Source of the DNA: Psychrilyobacter sp.
Lineage (GTDB): Bacteria > Fusobacteriota > Fusobacteriia > Fusobacteriales > Fusobacteriaceae
Direction of reading: 5' to 3'
Assembly (NCBI GenBank): GCA_030621995.1
Contig: JAUXGP010000065.1
Span: 1-8,361 of the forward strand
Length of the DNA: 8,361 bases
The notes under the pieces are model-generated. The model saw only the letters and a program-made list of their open reading frames with translations. It ran no database searches and had not been told where the DNA came from. The translations under genes and the position numbers were made by a program. Position 1 is the first letter of the stretch. Each line of letters opens with the position of its first letter. This document shows, one piece after another, positions 1 to 6,876 of the stretch.

Positions 1-50
1 CGTTTCAAGTCTGTGTCAAAACATTTAAAATTATTTCTGTTAATCTTTTT

Positions 51-910
51 TTATTTTTTTTCTATATATTTCATTAATTTTTCTTTAGCTATTTTATTTT
101 GTTCAATGGCTAAGATAGATAATAACCCCTCAATAGTAGATTCTGCTCCTGAGTTCTTATTATACTTATCTGCACCATCTATTCCATCAAAAGTTCTTCC
201 TGTTTTTTCATCATACATATTTACATTGACAGGATTTTTTCCAAAAAACCATTTAGATATTTCTACAGCTTGTTCTATGTACATATCATCCCTGGAAATT
301 TCATAGGCTTTAAGGTTAGCATAGATTAAAGGTCTCATCCCATAAGCTATTTGAGCAAACTTATCATTTCCCATAAACTCGTATGTTCCATTTTCTTTCT
401 TTAAGCTAAACCAGTTAATGAAACCTGAATCTATAAGGTATTTATGAAAATTATCCACCTCTTCAAAACCAGCCAGCATCATATCTCTATTGCCTATAGC
501 CTGTCCTGCAGTTAAAAGAGCATAAGCCTGACTGTTTCCATATGCATGCCAAATATTTTTCCAGCTTAAGAATGCTCCATAAGTTTCAGCAGTTTTATCC
601 TTTATCTGTATAACCATGATACCTTCACCAAGTCTTGCTATCATCTCAGCTACTTCTTCATCACCGGTGATCTTATAATAGTTAGTTAATCCTAAAAGAA
701 GTACCGAAGACTGATCTGCCCCGTTATTTGGAAGCCATCCGGCGATTTCTATCCCGTCTTGAAGTTCGATAGACTATCCAAATGTGCTGGATTTGTTAAG
801 GTTATTTCATTTGTTTTTTCAACCACTGTTACCTTTGTTTCTTTATCCTTTATATTGGCAGACCCGCAGCCCACCAAAAAGGCTGTCAATAAAATCAATA
901 ATTTTTTCAT
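51..910 (-). pseudogene. Broken lipoprotein glycosidase (six-hairpin-like), internal deletion plus frameshift
   Basis: Two pieces of one gene lie in different frames. The 5' piece starts at the ATG at 910 behind a GGGGGGA ribosome site. It encodes 53 residues with a lipoprotein leader (MKKLLILLTAFLVGC, lipobox Cys15) and a stretch ending TNPAHLD, then stops at 749-751. The 3' piece is open in another frame from 773 to the stop at 51. It contains GWLPNNGADQSS, SWKNIWHAYGNSQAYALL, FFGKNPVNVNMYD and NSGAESTIEGLL. These resemble the C-terminal half of (alpha/alpha)6 'six-hairpin' glycosidase-like proteins; I do not recognise the exact family. From memory, relatives carry a substantial domain between the two parts, so I infer an internal deletion (perhaps 150-250 codons) that also shifted the frame. 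The join lies near 768-780, where a small palindrome, GATAG-A-CTATC, occurs. The intact protein would have been a surface enzyme feeding the importer encoded upstream in the operon. A sequencing or assembly misjoin is the alternative. Confidence 0.75.
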
Positions 911-948
911 CTTCCCCCCTATTTTTATTAAAGCTTAAAACCTCTACT

Positions 949-976
949 TTTCCTCTCCTAGAATTAGGAGAGGAAA
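949..976 (-). other. Strong intercistronic hairpin
   Basis: A perfect 12-bp stem (949-960 paired with 965-976, arm TTTCCTCTCCTA) with a 4-nt loop lies 16 nt after the second permease stop and upstream of the broken lipoprotein gene. On the transcribed minus strand no U-tract follows, so it is not a standard intrinsic terminator. A role in mRNA 3'-end protection or processing, giving different levels of permease and downstream message, is more likely. This role is inferred; only the hairpin is seen. Confidence 0.55.
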
Positions 977-992
977 TAAGAAAAGGTGAGGT

Positions 993-1823
993 TTATTTCA
1001 GAGATAGTGACATTCCCTCTAAGAAATACTTTCTAAAAAGTATAAATAACAATAGCATAGGAACAGTCTGGATAACCGATCCGGCTAATACAGGCCCGAC
1101 GTATACTCCATACTGCTTACTAAAGGTAGCTAAAAGTACAGATAACGGCATCTTATTGAAATCTTGCATTACGATTAATGGCCACATAAAGTTATCCCAA
1201 ATCCCTGTAAAAGTAAAGATTGCAACTATAGACATAATAGATTTATTTAGAGGAACCATCAGCTTAAAAATTATCCAGATATCTCCTGCTCCATCTATCT
1301 TAGCAGCTTCAATATAATCATTGGGAGTTCCTTTAAAACTCTGAGACATCATAAAGATTCCCCATCCACTCATAAGACTCGGTATTATAAGAGCTGAATA
1401 AGTATTGATTAATCCTGCTTGTCTCACCAATATATACATAGGAATAGTAAACATAAATGAAGGAAATACCATTTGAAAAAGGATAAAACTTTTTATTTTT
1501 TCCCTTCCTTTAAATTCCATCTTAGTTAAAGAGTAAGACACGATAGCCGAAGTTATCAGTACTGAAGTTGTTACTATTACAGATACAAATACTGAGTTTC
1601 CCAAGGCTCTCAAAAACGGTCTCTGCATCCTTTCAGCACTTTCTAATAAAAACACATAATTATCTAGGGTAAACTCCCCTCTAAATAGACTGGTATTAAA
1701 GATATTATCCGTCTTTTTAAAAGATGATAAAAACATCCAGGCATAGGGGTATAACCATGAAAGAGCCAGCCCAAACATAAGGGTATGTATAGCAATAGAT
1801 TCTATTCTTTTTTTGTTTATCAT
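993..1823 (-). CDS. ABC sugar importer permease, MalG-like (CUT1)
   Basis: This 276-residue inner-membrane permease is one half of the channel of a carbohydrate importer. About six hydrophobic segments are visible (roughly residues 9-33, 75-98, 111-134, 142-163, 195-216 and 243-264). The cytoplasmic EAA loop, which docks on the ATPase, is at 172-191 (EAAKIDGAG...VP). The length and the C-terminal FRKYFLEG ending fit the MalG/UgpE branch, although the usual final GAVKG is replaced by SLSLK. The start ATG overlaps the stop of the preceding permease gene (ATGA, 4 nt), which indicates translational coupling. It works with the 295-residue permease and SBP1. No ATPase gene follows, so it presumably pairs with a shared MsiK/UgpC-type ATPase from elsewhere. 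The family assignment is secure; the substrate is inferred from the neighbouring GH130 gene. Confidence 0.95.
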   Translation of the reverse strand: MINKKRIESIAIHTLMFGLALSWLYPYAWMFLSSFKKTDNIFNTSLFRGEFTLDNYVFLLESAERMQRPFLRALGNSVFVSVIVTTSVLITSAIVSYSLTKMEFKGREKIKSFILFQMVFPSFMFTIPMYILVRQAGLINTYSALIIPSLMSGWGIFMMSQSFKGTPNDYIEAAKIDGAGDIWIIFKLMVPLNKSIMSIVAIFTFTGIWDNFMWPLIVMQDFNKMPLSVLLATFSKQYGVYVGPVLAGSVIQTVPMLLLFILFRKYFLEGMSLSLK

Positions 1824-2707
1824 ACTATGTCCACATCCTTTTCCAATAATTTTCTGGTAATTTTAACAATTCCAAAACTTGCTATTGCCACAAAAATAGA
1901 CATGGTAGCCGCATAGGTTGGATCCATCTTTTGAAATGCTGTTTCATACATTACAAGCATAGGAGTCATCGTGCTTTGCATAGGTCCTCCACCTGTTATC
2001 AGGTATGCCTCTGTAAATATTCCAAAAGCTACCGTTATAGCTAAAACCAACACCATTATTATTTGGTTATTTATTAAAGGTAAAGTTATTTTAAATAATT
2101 TATCCCATCTTCCAGCTCCATCTAAATCCGCTGCTTCATAGAGTGAATCTGGTATAGCATTTAAACCTGAATAAAATATCAGCCCATAGTATCCTACAAA
2201 TTTCCAAATTACTATTAAAGAGATTGAAAACATAGCCATAGTAGGGCTGGTAAACCAAGGAATGACCACATTAAAATGTTCGTATAAAAATTGATTTATA
2301 GGTCCATTATCTCCAAATATTTTAGTAAATACTATGGAATAAGCTACTCCTGAAGATACATTCGCTAATAAGAAGCTAAGAGCTATGAATGTTTTTCCAT
2401 ATTTTATTTTTTTTAATCCCATGGCAAATAACATCGAACATATAAATACCAGTGGTATATAGAATCCTAAAAATCTAAATACATTGATCAGTGTTTTCCA
2501 AAATGTAGGATCTCCCAATACTCTAATAATATTATTTAAGCCATCAAATTGAGGTGTACCTATAAATCTCCATTTCGAAAACGTAAGAACCAATAACCAA
2601 ATTACGGGATATACCCAAAATATCAATGAATATATCACATATGATGAAGCGAAGAGAGCTCCTTTACGAGCCTCCTTCTCCTTTAAACTACTTAACTTAT
2701 TTCCCAT
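1820..2707 (-). CDS. ABC sugar importer permease, MalF-like (CUT1)
   Basis: This 295-residue inner-membrane permease is the first of the pair. About six hydrophobic segments are visible (roughly residues 22-43, 76-97, 106-128, 158-178, 214-236 and 265-283). The EAA loop is at 191-210 (EAADLDGAGRWDKLFKITLP), and a Gly-rich TGGGP follows at 238-242, as in CUT1 permeases. The long periplasmic loop of E. coli MalF is absent, as is usual for CUT1 permeases of Gram-positive bacteria and their relatives. The start is supported by AGGAG six nt upstream, which overlaps the TAG stop of SBP1; only 9 nt separate the two genes. It is co-transcribed with SBP1 and the second permease, and would form a heterodimeric channel with the latter. 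Confidence 0.95.
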   Translation of the reverse strand: MGNKLSSLKEKEARKGALFASSYVIYSLIFWVYPVIWLLVLTFSKWRFIGTPQFDGLNNIIRVLGDPTFWKTLINVFRFLGFYIPLVFICSMLFAMGLKKIKYGKTFIALSFLLANVSSGVAYSIVFTKIFGDNGPINQFLYEHFNVVIPWFTSPTMAMFSISLIVIWKFVGYYGLIFYSGLNAIPDSLYEAADLDGAGRWDKLFKITLPLINNQIIMVLVLAITVAFGIFTEAYLITGGGPMQSTMTPMLVMYETAFQKMDPTYAATMSIFVAIASFGIVKITRKLLEKDVDIV

Positions 2708-2716
2708 TTAATTCTC

Positions 2717-3988
2717 CTATTTATTTAAAATTTTATTTGTCGTTTCCACAGCATCATTTAGAGCTTTTTCTATCGTTTTAGTTTTAAATGTAATTGGCTC
2801 TATCATCTCATTTGTCATGATCTGCTGAATATCAACAGTCTGAGTCTGCATCGCTGCCGGTATTCCTACCTCAACATATTTTGCATATTCTGCTTCCTCT
2901 GGATTTTCTTTATAAAAATCAAAGAATATAGGATTTTCCAATAGATCTCCCCTTGCAGGAGCCATTCCTGTTTTTTCTAACCATAATTTAGACAGCTCAT
3001 CTTTTTCAAATACCCATTTAACAAACTTCCAGGCTTCTTCAGGGTGCTTACTCGACTTAAATATCACAAGTCCCTTGGCATCTGCAAGTGTATAAGGTTT
3101 TTCTACTTCCATTCCAGCTGGAACCAGCATAGGACCTATTTTTACACTTTCCATAACATCCGGATACTGGCTTCTTCCATAATCTAAGTCCCATGCTCCC
3201 TTTGTTTCTCCCAATACAGTTCCGTCAAAGAAAATTGTACCAGTTGCAAAGTTAGCTGTAGACCATTCGTTTTCAAGCATAGTTTTAACGAACTCCAGCA
3301 CCTCTTTTCCAAATTCATCATTGTATACTGCACCACCTTCATTTATATATGGTTTTCCATTAGAAGCTGCATAATAATATCCTATAAAGTCAAACCATCT
3401 ATCCCACCAGTTTTTCCCTGCCAATACTTTCATTCCATATTGTTTTCTAGATACTGAATATGCTTTTGAAATTTCATACACATCCTCATACGTTTTAGGT
3501 ACTCCTTCAAATCCTAACTCTTCTAAGATATCTCCTCTCCACCAGAATAATACAGGATTAGAATAGATAGGGAAAACAGGATTAGTTCCGTCTATTTCCC
3601 ACCCTTTGATAATAGTTTCCATCTTTCTTGTTGCGATTAATTCGTCGAATCCGTCAAGTTCATTTAAGTTTTTTGCAACTCCTAACTCTACTAGCTGAGC
3701 TCCGAATCCAGAAAATATATTGGTAGAAATATCCGGTGCTGTATTGGATGCCACTGCACTCATAATAGCTTCTTCTGAACTTCCTGCTGCTGGAATAGTT
3801 TTCACTTCCACTTCCATTCCTACTCCAGATTCATTCCATTCTGTCACCACTTCCTTCCAAAATTCCTCCTGTACTTGATTCGGTGCAATCCATAGTTGAA
3901 GTTTTTCATCTTCACTTCCCTTAGATCCACCGCAACCTGTTAATACAAGAGTTGCTGCTACTGTTAATAAACAAAGTATTTTTTTCAT
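2717..3988 (-). CDS. Solute-binding lipoprotein of ABC sugar importer (SBP1, family 1)
   Basis: This 423-residue extracytoplasmic receptor for oligosaccharides begins the importer operon. It has a lipoprotein leader MKKILCLLTVAATLVLTGC with the lipidated Cys at 19, followed by a Gly/Ser linker and a typical family-1 binding fold (KLQLWIAPNQ, AVASNTAPDI, YSNPVLFWWRGD, LADAKGLVIF, EEAWKFVKW, KTGMAPARGD). I place the start at the ATG at 3988. It has GGAG six nt upstream and matches the start of the paralogue SBP2, whereas the in-frame ATG at 4000 (MENE...) lacks a good ribosome site. The many Trp and Tyr residues fit sugar stacking. It is about 80% identical to SBP2 by hand alignment. Transcription probably begins upstream near 4060, where an operator-like palindrome lies, after the terminator of the preceding unit. 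The ligand is probably a mannose-containing oligosaccharide, judged only from the GH130 neighbours. Confidence 0.93.
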   Translation of the reverse strand: MKKILCLLTVAATLVLTGCGGSKGSEDEKLQLWIAPNQVQEEFWKEVVTEWNESGVGMEVEVKTIPAAGSSEEAIMSAVASNTAPDISTNIFSGFGAQLVELGVAKNLNELDGFDELIATRKMETIIKGWEIDGTNPVFPIYSNPVLFWWRGDILEELGFEGVPKTYEDVYEISKAYSVSRKQYGMKVLAGKNWWDRWFDFIGYYYAASNGKPYINEGGAVYNDEFGKEVLEFVKTMLENEWSTANFATGTIFFDGTVLGETKGAWDLDYGRSQYPDVMESVKIGPMLVPAGMEVEKPYTLADAKGLVIFKSSKHPEEAWKFVKWVFEKDELSKLWLEKTGMAPARGDLLENPIFFDFYKENPEEAEYAKYVEVGIPAAMQTQTVDIQQIMTNEMIEPITFKTKTIEKALNDAVETTNKILNK

Positions 3989-4060
3989 TTCATTCTCCAT
4001 TTTTGCCCATAGGCTATTATTTAATTAATTTATAGTTTCATAATTACACCGTTTATCTTT

Positions 4061-4090
4061 AGTGTAGTTGTACTATTTATCAACTAACAA
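4061..4090 (-). promoter_or_regulatory. Probable promoter of SBP1-permease operon
   Basis: On the minus strand TTGTTA (4085-4090) and TACACT (4061-4066) are 18 nt apart, each matching the sigma-70 consensus at 4 of 6 positions. An alternative that keeps the geometry of the other two promoters is TTGATA (4078-4083) with AAAGAT (4055-4060), 17 nt apart. It is weaker than the other two promoters. Its position just after the terminator at 4094-4120 and before SBP1 supports a promoter here, but the exact hexamers are uncertain. Confidence 0.45.
4065..4086. promoter_or_regulatory. Operator-like inverted repeat, site B (importer operon)
   Basis: TAGTTG-N10-CAACTA has perfect 6-bp arms, with the spacer starting TA on the plus strand. 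The same arms and spacing recur at 5415-5436 and, partly, at 6887-6908, although the spacers differ here. Conservation of arms but not spacer points to a dimeric DNA-binding protein. The best local candidate is the XRE regulator encoded at 5016-5336. Binding is inferred. Confidence 0.6.
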
Positions 4091-4093
4091 GGT

Positions 4094-4120
4094 AAAAAAA
4101 TTGTGCTGAAATCCAGCACA
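4094..4120 (-). terminator. Intrinsic terminator after XRE-GH130 unit
   Basis: A perfect 7-bp stem TGTGCTG/CAGCACA (4102-4108 with 4114-4120) has a 5-nt loop. On the minus strand it is followed by seven T (4100-4094) and preceded by A7 adjoining the GH130 stop codon. It should end the regulator-GH130 transcript just before the operator at 4065-4086. The flanking A/T runs make it symmetric, so it could also act on plus-strand transcription. Confidence 0.88.
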
Positions 4121-4125
4121 TTTTT

Positions 4126-5004
4126 TTATTCAGTCTTTATCCAGTCATAGATCTCTTGACGATCTATAGTAGCTACGCCAATAGAACTGTCAGCACCACC
4201 GTAATACATATAAAATTTATCTTCTACTTCAACCATCGCCGTTGAAAATACTATATTAGGTATACCACCAGCTATCTCCCATGACATTTCAGGTTCTAAA
4301 ATCGGCTCATCACTTCTCTTTAAAAGTTTACTCGGATTTTTTAGATCTAAAAGCATAAGACCCATCTTATAGATCGCCTTTATTCCATTTTCTACACCGT
4401 GATACGTTATCAGCCATCCTTCTTTAGTTTTTATAGGAATACCGCCTATTCCTATGGCAACATTATCCCACTTATCATTCCTGGGACTTGCTATTTTTTT
4501 GGGTTTACTCCATTTTAATTTATCCTTGGAATATGAAATATACATATCCGGCTCAATACTATAGATCATTGCGTATTTTCCATTTATTTTTTCAGGGAAT
4601 ATAACAGCATCTTTTTCAAAGTTCTCTAAGAGGGTCCCCTCTCTTTTCCACCTTATAAAATTAGTTGTTGTAGCTAACCCTATAGAAATTTTTCCTGGTG
4701 CAAAAGCTGTATAAGTCACATGAAATTTATTATCAATATAAGTTATCCTTGCATCTTCTACCCCATAAATTTCATCCATATTCTCTGGTTCGAACACGGG
4801 TTCACTTAACCTATTAAACTTAATCCCATCTTTACTCACAGCATATCCAAATCTTGAAACCATATCAGGTCCTTGAGCTCTATAAATCATATGAAAAATT
4901 TCACCATCATAGATAACCCCAGGATTAAATATATACTTAGCTTCCCATAAATTCATTGGATTAGGTTTCATTATTGGATTGCCATTATATTTTTTTAACC
5001 TCAT
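4126..5004 (-). CDS. GH130-family beta-mannoside phosphorylase/hydrolase (complete)
   Basis: This is a 292-residue cytoplasmic enzyme with no signal peptide. The family is the five-bladed beta-propeller GH130, which cleaves beta-mannosidic bonds, mostly by phosphorolysis to mannose 1-phosphate. Visible motifs are NPGVIYDGEIFHMIYRA (27-43), GVEDARIT (81-88, with Asp84 as the expected catalytic acid), FPEKINGKYA (136-145), YHGV (201-204) and YKMG (212-215), ending in a GVATID strand. The length is normal for the GH130_2-like branch. The His and Tyr of the last two motifs are typical of phosphorylases. However, the usual His-Arg after the FPEKI strand is Tyr-Ser (148-149), and EDPR is EDAR. The phosphorylase mode is therefore likely but not certain. 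The start ATG at 5004 has AAGGAGG overlapping the stop of the XRE gene 11 nt upstream, so the two are co-transcribed. It would act on the oligosaccharide imported by the adjacent ABC system. Confidence 0.92.
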   Translation of the reverse strand: MRLKKYNGNPIMKPNPMNLWEAKYIFNPGVIYDGEIFHMIYRAQGPDMVSRFGYAVSKDGIKFNRLSEPVFEPENMDEIYGVEDARITYIDNKFHVTYTAFAPGKISIGLATTTNFIRWKREGTLLENFEKDAVIFPEKINGKYAMIYSIEPDMYISYSKDKLKWSKPKKIASPRNDKWDNVAIGIGGIPIKTKEGWLITYHGVENGIKAIYKMGLMLLDLKNPSKLLKRSDEPILEPEMSWEIAGGIPNIVFSTAMVEVEDKFYMYYGGADSSIGVATIDRQEIYDWIKTE

Positions 5005-5015
5005 CCTCTTCCTCC

Positions 5016-5336
5016 TTAAGGTTTAAAATTGTTTCCTCTCTTATCTTTTTCTCGAATTCTATGGGAATCAGAAAAATATTCTACTATAGATTTTGTAGTT
5101 ATATACCCTACCACTACATAGAGTTCCACATAATTAATTTCCAGTATCTTAGCTATCTGCATTAAAAATTCAGGTTTAGGAAGACTCTTTTGTTTCCCAT
5201 TTTCAAGCTTTGACCATAACGAACGATCAATACCATAAGTTTTTTCAATTTGATAAGCAGAAATATTTTTAATAATTCTTTTATTTTTTATATATTCTCC
5301 TAATCTTTTTATTTCTTCTTCTTTAAAATTCTTCAC
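5016..5336 (-). CDS. XRE-family transcriptional regulator
   Basis: This is a 106-residue DNA-binding protein. An HTH_3/XRE domain spans about residues 12-77: LGEYIKNKRIIKNIS, first HTH helix about 26-35 (SAYQIEKTYG), recognition helix about 37-47 (DRSLWSKLENG), then PKPEFLMQIAKILEI and ELYVVVGYI. A short, basic and probably flexible tail (80-106) follows, with no recognisable ligand-binding domain. The start codon is GTG at 5336, supported by GAGG eight nt upstream. It is co-transcribed with the GH130 gene that follows 11 nt later. An inverted repeat lies inside its own promoter and recurs before the importer operon and, in part, before SBP2. I therefore infer an autoregulated local repressor of this sugar locus. 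How it would sense the sugar is unclear: a phosphorylated intermediate, a partner protein, or nothing in this window. The family call is secure; the targets are inferred. Confidence 0.9.
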   Translation of the reverse strand: MKNFKEEEIKRLGEYIKNKRIIKNISAYQIEKTYGIDRSLWSKLENGKQKSLPKPEFLMQIAKILEINYVELYVVVGYITTKSIVEYFSDSHRIREKDKRGNNFKP

Positions 5337-5404
5337 AATAATAACCTCATCGTTTGTTTTTAGTTCATTCTTTTTATTTTTAAATCATTTAAGTTTATAA
5401 TGGG

Positions 5405-5434
5405 ATTATATACTTAGTTGTAAAAAAAGTCAAC
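5405..5434 (-). promoter_or_regulatory. Sigma-70 promoter of XRE-GH130 unit
   Basis: On the minus strand TTGACT (5428-5433) and TATAAT (5405-5410) are exactly 17 nt apart, a near-consensus vegetative promoter. It lies about 70 nt before the GTG start of the regulator. All 30 bp, including the T7 run in the spacer, are identical to the SBP2 promoter at 6877-6906, and the flanks differ. The spacer and -35 box are covered by the palindrome at 5415-5436, so a bound repressor would block RNA polymerase. Confidence 0.85.
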
Positions 5435-5436
5435 TA
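5415..5436. promoter_or_regulatory. Operator-like inverted repeat, site A (XRE-GH130 promoter)
   Basis: TAGTTG-N10-CAACTA has perfect 6-bp arms around an A-rich spacer. It covers the -35 box and most of the spacer of the regulator's own promoter, which is the classic position for autorepression. It matches site B at 4065-4086 in both arms and in spacing. Confidence 0.65.
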
Positions 5437-5443
5437 TTTTTAT

Positions 5444-5470
5444 AAAAAAGGGCATCCATTAAGATACCCT
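5444..5470 (-). terminator. Intrinsic terminator after SBP2
   Basis: On the minus strand an 8-bp stem (5449-5456 with 5463-5470; core GGGTATC/GATGCCC including one G-U pair) has a 6-nt loop and is followed by T6 (5449-5444). It lies 53 nt after the SBP2 stop and just before the next promoter. SBP2 should therefore end as its own transcript. Confidence 0.82.
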
Positions 5471-5523
5471 CTATCAACTAAAAATATGATTTACACTTAA
5501 TTTGGGACAAATCTTCGAGCTAT

Positions 5524-6792
5524 TTACCTAATAACTTTATTCGTCTCTTTTACCGCATCATTCAATGCTTCTTCTATTGTTTTAGTTTTAAATATAATTG
5601 GTTCTATCATCTCATTTAGCATTCTTTGCTGTATCTCAATCGTCTCTGTTTCCATTGCCGATGGTATTCCTACCTCAACATATTTTGCATATTCCCCTGC
5701 CAATGGATCAGCCTTATAAAAATCAATGAATATAGGATTTTCTGACAAATCTCCCCTTGCAGGAGCCATTCCTGTTTTTTCTAACCATAATTTAGACAAC
5801 TCATCTTTTTCAAATACCCATTTAACAAACTTCCAAGCTTCCTCTGGATGTTTACTCGACTCAAATATTACAAGCCCCTTAGCATCAGCAAGTGTATACG
5901 GCTTTTCAACTTCCATTCCAGCTGGTACCAGCATAGGTCCTATTTTTACACTTTTCATTATCTCTGGGTACTGAGTTCTTCCATATGCTAAATCCCATGC
6001 TCCCTTTGTTTCACCCAATACAATCCCATTAAAGAAAATTTGTTGACTATCAAAATTAGCTGTAGACCACTCATTTTCAAGCATAGTTTTTATAAACTCT
6101 AAGGCTGCTTTTCCGAACTCATCATTGTAAGACGCACCATTTTCATCTATATACTGCTGTCCATTTGAAGCTGCATAATAATAGGGTATGAAATCAGACC
6201 ATCTAGACCACCAATTTTTATTTCCTATAACCTTCATTCCATATTGTTTTCTAGGCACTGAGTATGCTTTCGAAATCTTATATAGATCTTCATAAGTTCT
6301 CGGTACTCCCTCAAATCCCAATTCTTCTAAAAGATCCCCCCTCCACCAGATTAATGTTGGATTGGAGTAAATAGGGAATAATGGATTTTTTCCATTTATT
6401 TCCCAATTTTTTATAATATTTTCCATCTTTCTTTCAGCAATCAATTCATCAAATCCATCGAATTCTTTTAAGTCTTTTACAACTCCTAAATTCACCAGCT
6501 GAGTTCCAAACCCAGTAAATATATTGGTTGAAATATCAGGTGCTGTATTGGATGCCACTGCACTCATAATCGCCTCTTCAGAACTTCCTGCTGCTGGAAT
6601 GGTCTTCACTTCTACCTGCATTCCATTTCCTGATTTATTCCACTCCGTCACTACTTCACTCCAAAATTCTTCCTGTGTTTGATTTGGTGCAATCCACAGT
6701 TGCAGTTTTTCATCTCCACTGACCTTAGACCCTCCACAACCACTTAACATAAGTGCTGTTAGTGCCATTAAGATATAAAATATTTTTTTCAT
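5524..6792 (-). CDS. Orphan solute-binding lipoprotein (SBP2, family 1), paralogue of SBP1
   Basis: This 422-residue sugar-binding lipoprotein has leader MKKIFYILMALTALMLSGC with the lipidated Cys at 19, then the same family-1 fold as SBP1. By hand alignment it is about 80% identical over its full length. The signal peptide is the most divergent part, and differences also cluster around 212-270 and the C-terminus. The long block from KIGPMLVPAGMEVEKPYTLA to KTGMAPARGD is almost unchanged. The ATG at 6792 has GGGGGAAG just upstream. No permease gene follows, and a promoter (6877-6906) and terminator (5444-5470) bracket it, so it appears monocistronic. It may feed a related ligand into the SBP1 permease pair, or act in sensing or scavenging. 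Many residues that contact sugar in such proteins (Trp, Tyr, Asp) are retained, and nothing looks degenerate. Confidence 0.93.
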   Translation of the reverse strand: MKKIFYILMALTALMLSGCGGSKVSGDEKLQLWIAPNQTQEEFWSEVVTEWNKSGNGMQVEVKTIPAAGSSEEAIMSAVASNTAPDISTNIFTGFGTQLVNLGVVKDLKEFDGFDELIAERKMENIIKNWEINGKNPLFPIYSNPTLIWWRGDLLEELGFEGVPRTYEDLYKISKAYSVPRKQYGMKVIGNKNWWSRWSDFIPYYYAASNGQQYIDENGASYNDEFGKAALEFIKTMLENEWSTANFDSQQIFFNGIVLGETKGAWDLAYGRTQYPEIMKSVKIGPMLVPAGMEVEKPYTLADAKGLVIFESSKHPEEAWKFVKWVFEKDELSKLWLEKTGMAPARGDLSENPIFIDFYKADPLAGEYAKYVEVGIPSAMETETIEIQQRMLNEMIEPIIFKTKTIEEALNDAVKETNKVIR

Positions 6793-6876
6793 CTCTTCCC
6801 CCTTTTTTTTATTTCATTCATTGTTCATTTTCAGTTCTTTCACTACTCTTTTGAGGCGTTTTGAACCTATAACAAA

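Noticed and set aside
14..19. TTGACA on the minus strand near the left edge
   Set aside because: It could be a -35 box for a gene further left, but the matching -10 would lie outside the window, so it cannot be supported. The rest of 1-50 shows nothing.
13..306. Plus-strand open frame of 97 codons
   Set aside because: It lies antisense to the C-terminal part of the broken glycosidase, has no ribosome site and is hydrophobic only because of AT-rich complement.
784..1317. Plus-strand open frame of 177 codons
   Set aside because: It is antisense to the second permease and to the 5' part of the pseudogene, and the protein resembles no family I know; a shadow frame.
3986..4000. Start of SBP1 at the ATG at 4000 (adds MENE)
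   Set aside because: There is no good ribosome site before it, while the ATG at 3988 has GGAG at proper spacing and gives the same leader start as SBP2.
4974..5165. Plus-strand open frame of 63 codons
   Set aside because: It is antisense to the XRE gene and the GH130 start, with no supporting ribosome site or recognisable motif.
5333..5350. Five-codon leader frame (MRLLL, stop) overlapping the GTG start of the XRE gene
   Set aside because: It is formed by the ribosome-binding GAGG itself, has no ribosome site of its own, and is likely chance in this base composition.
5472..5481. TATCAACTAA, matching one arm of the operator
   Set aside because: No second arm is present at the required spacing and it lies between the SBP2 stop and its terminator, not at a promoter; at most a half-site.
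5337..5523. Riboswitch or small RNA in the largest intergenic gap
   Set aside because: The gap is accounted for by the SBP2 terminator, the XRE promoter/operator and a short AT-rich leader; no further stable structure was seen.
5726..5974. Plus-strand open frame of 82 codons
   Set aside because: It is antisense to the conserved part of SBP2; the open frame follows from codon bias in the real gene.
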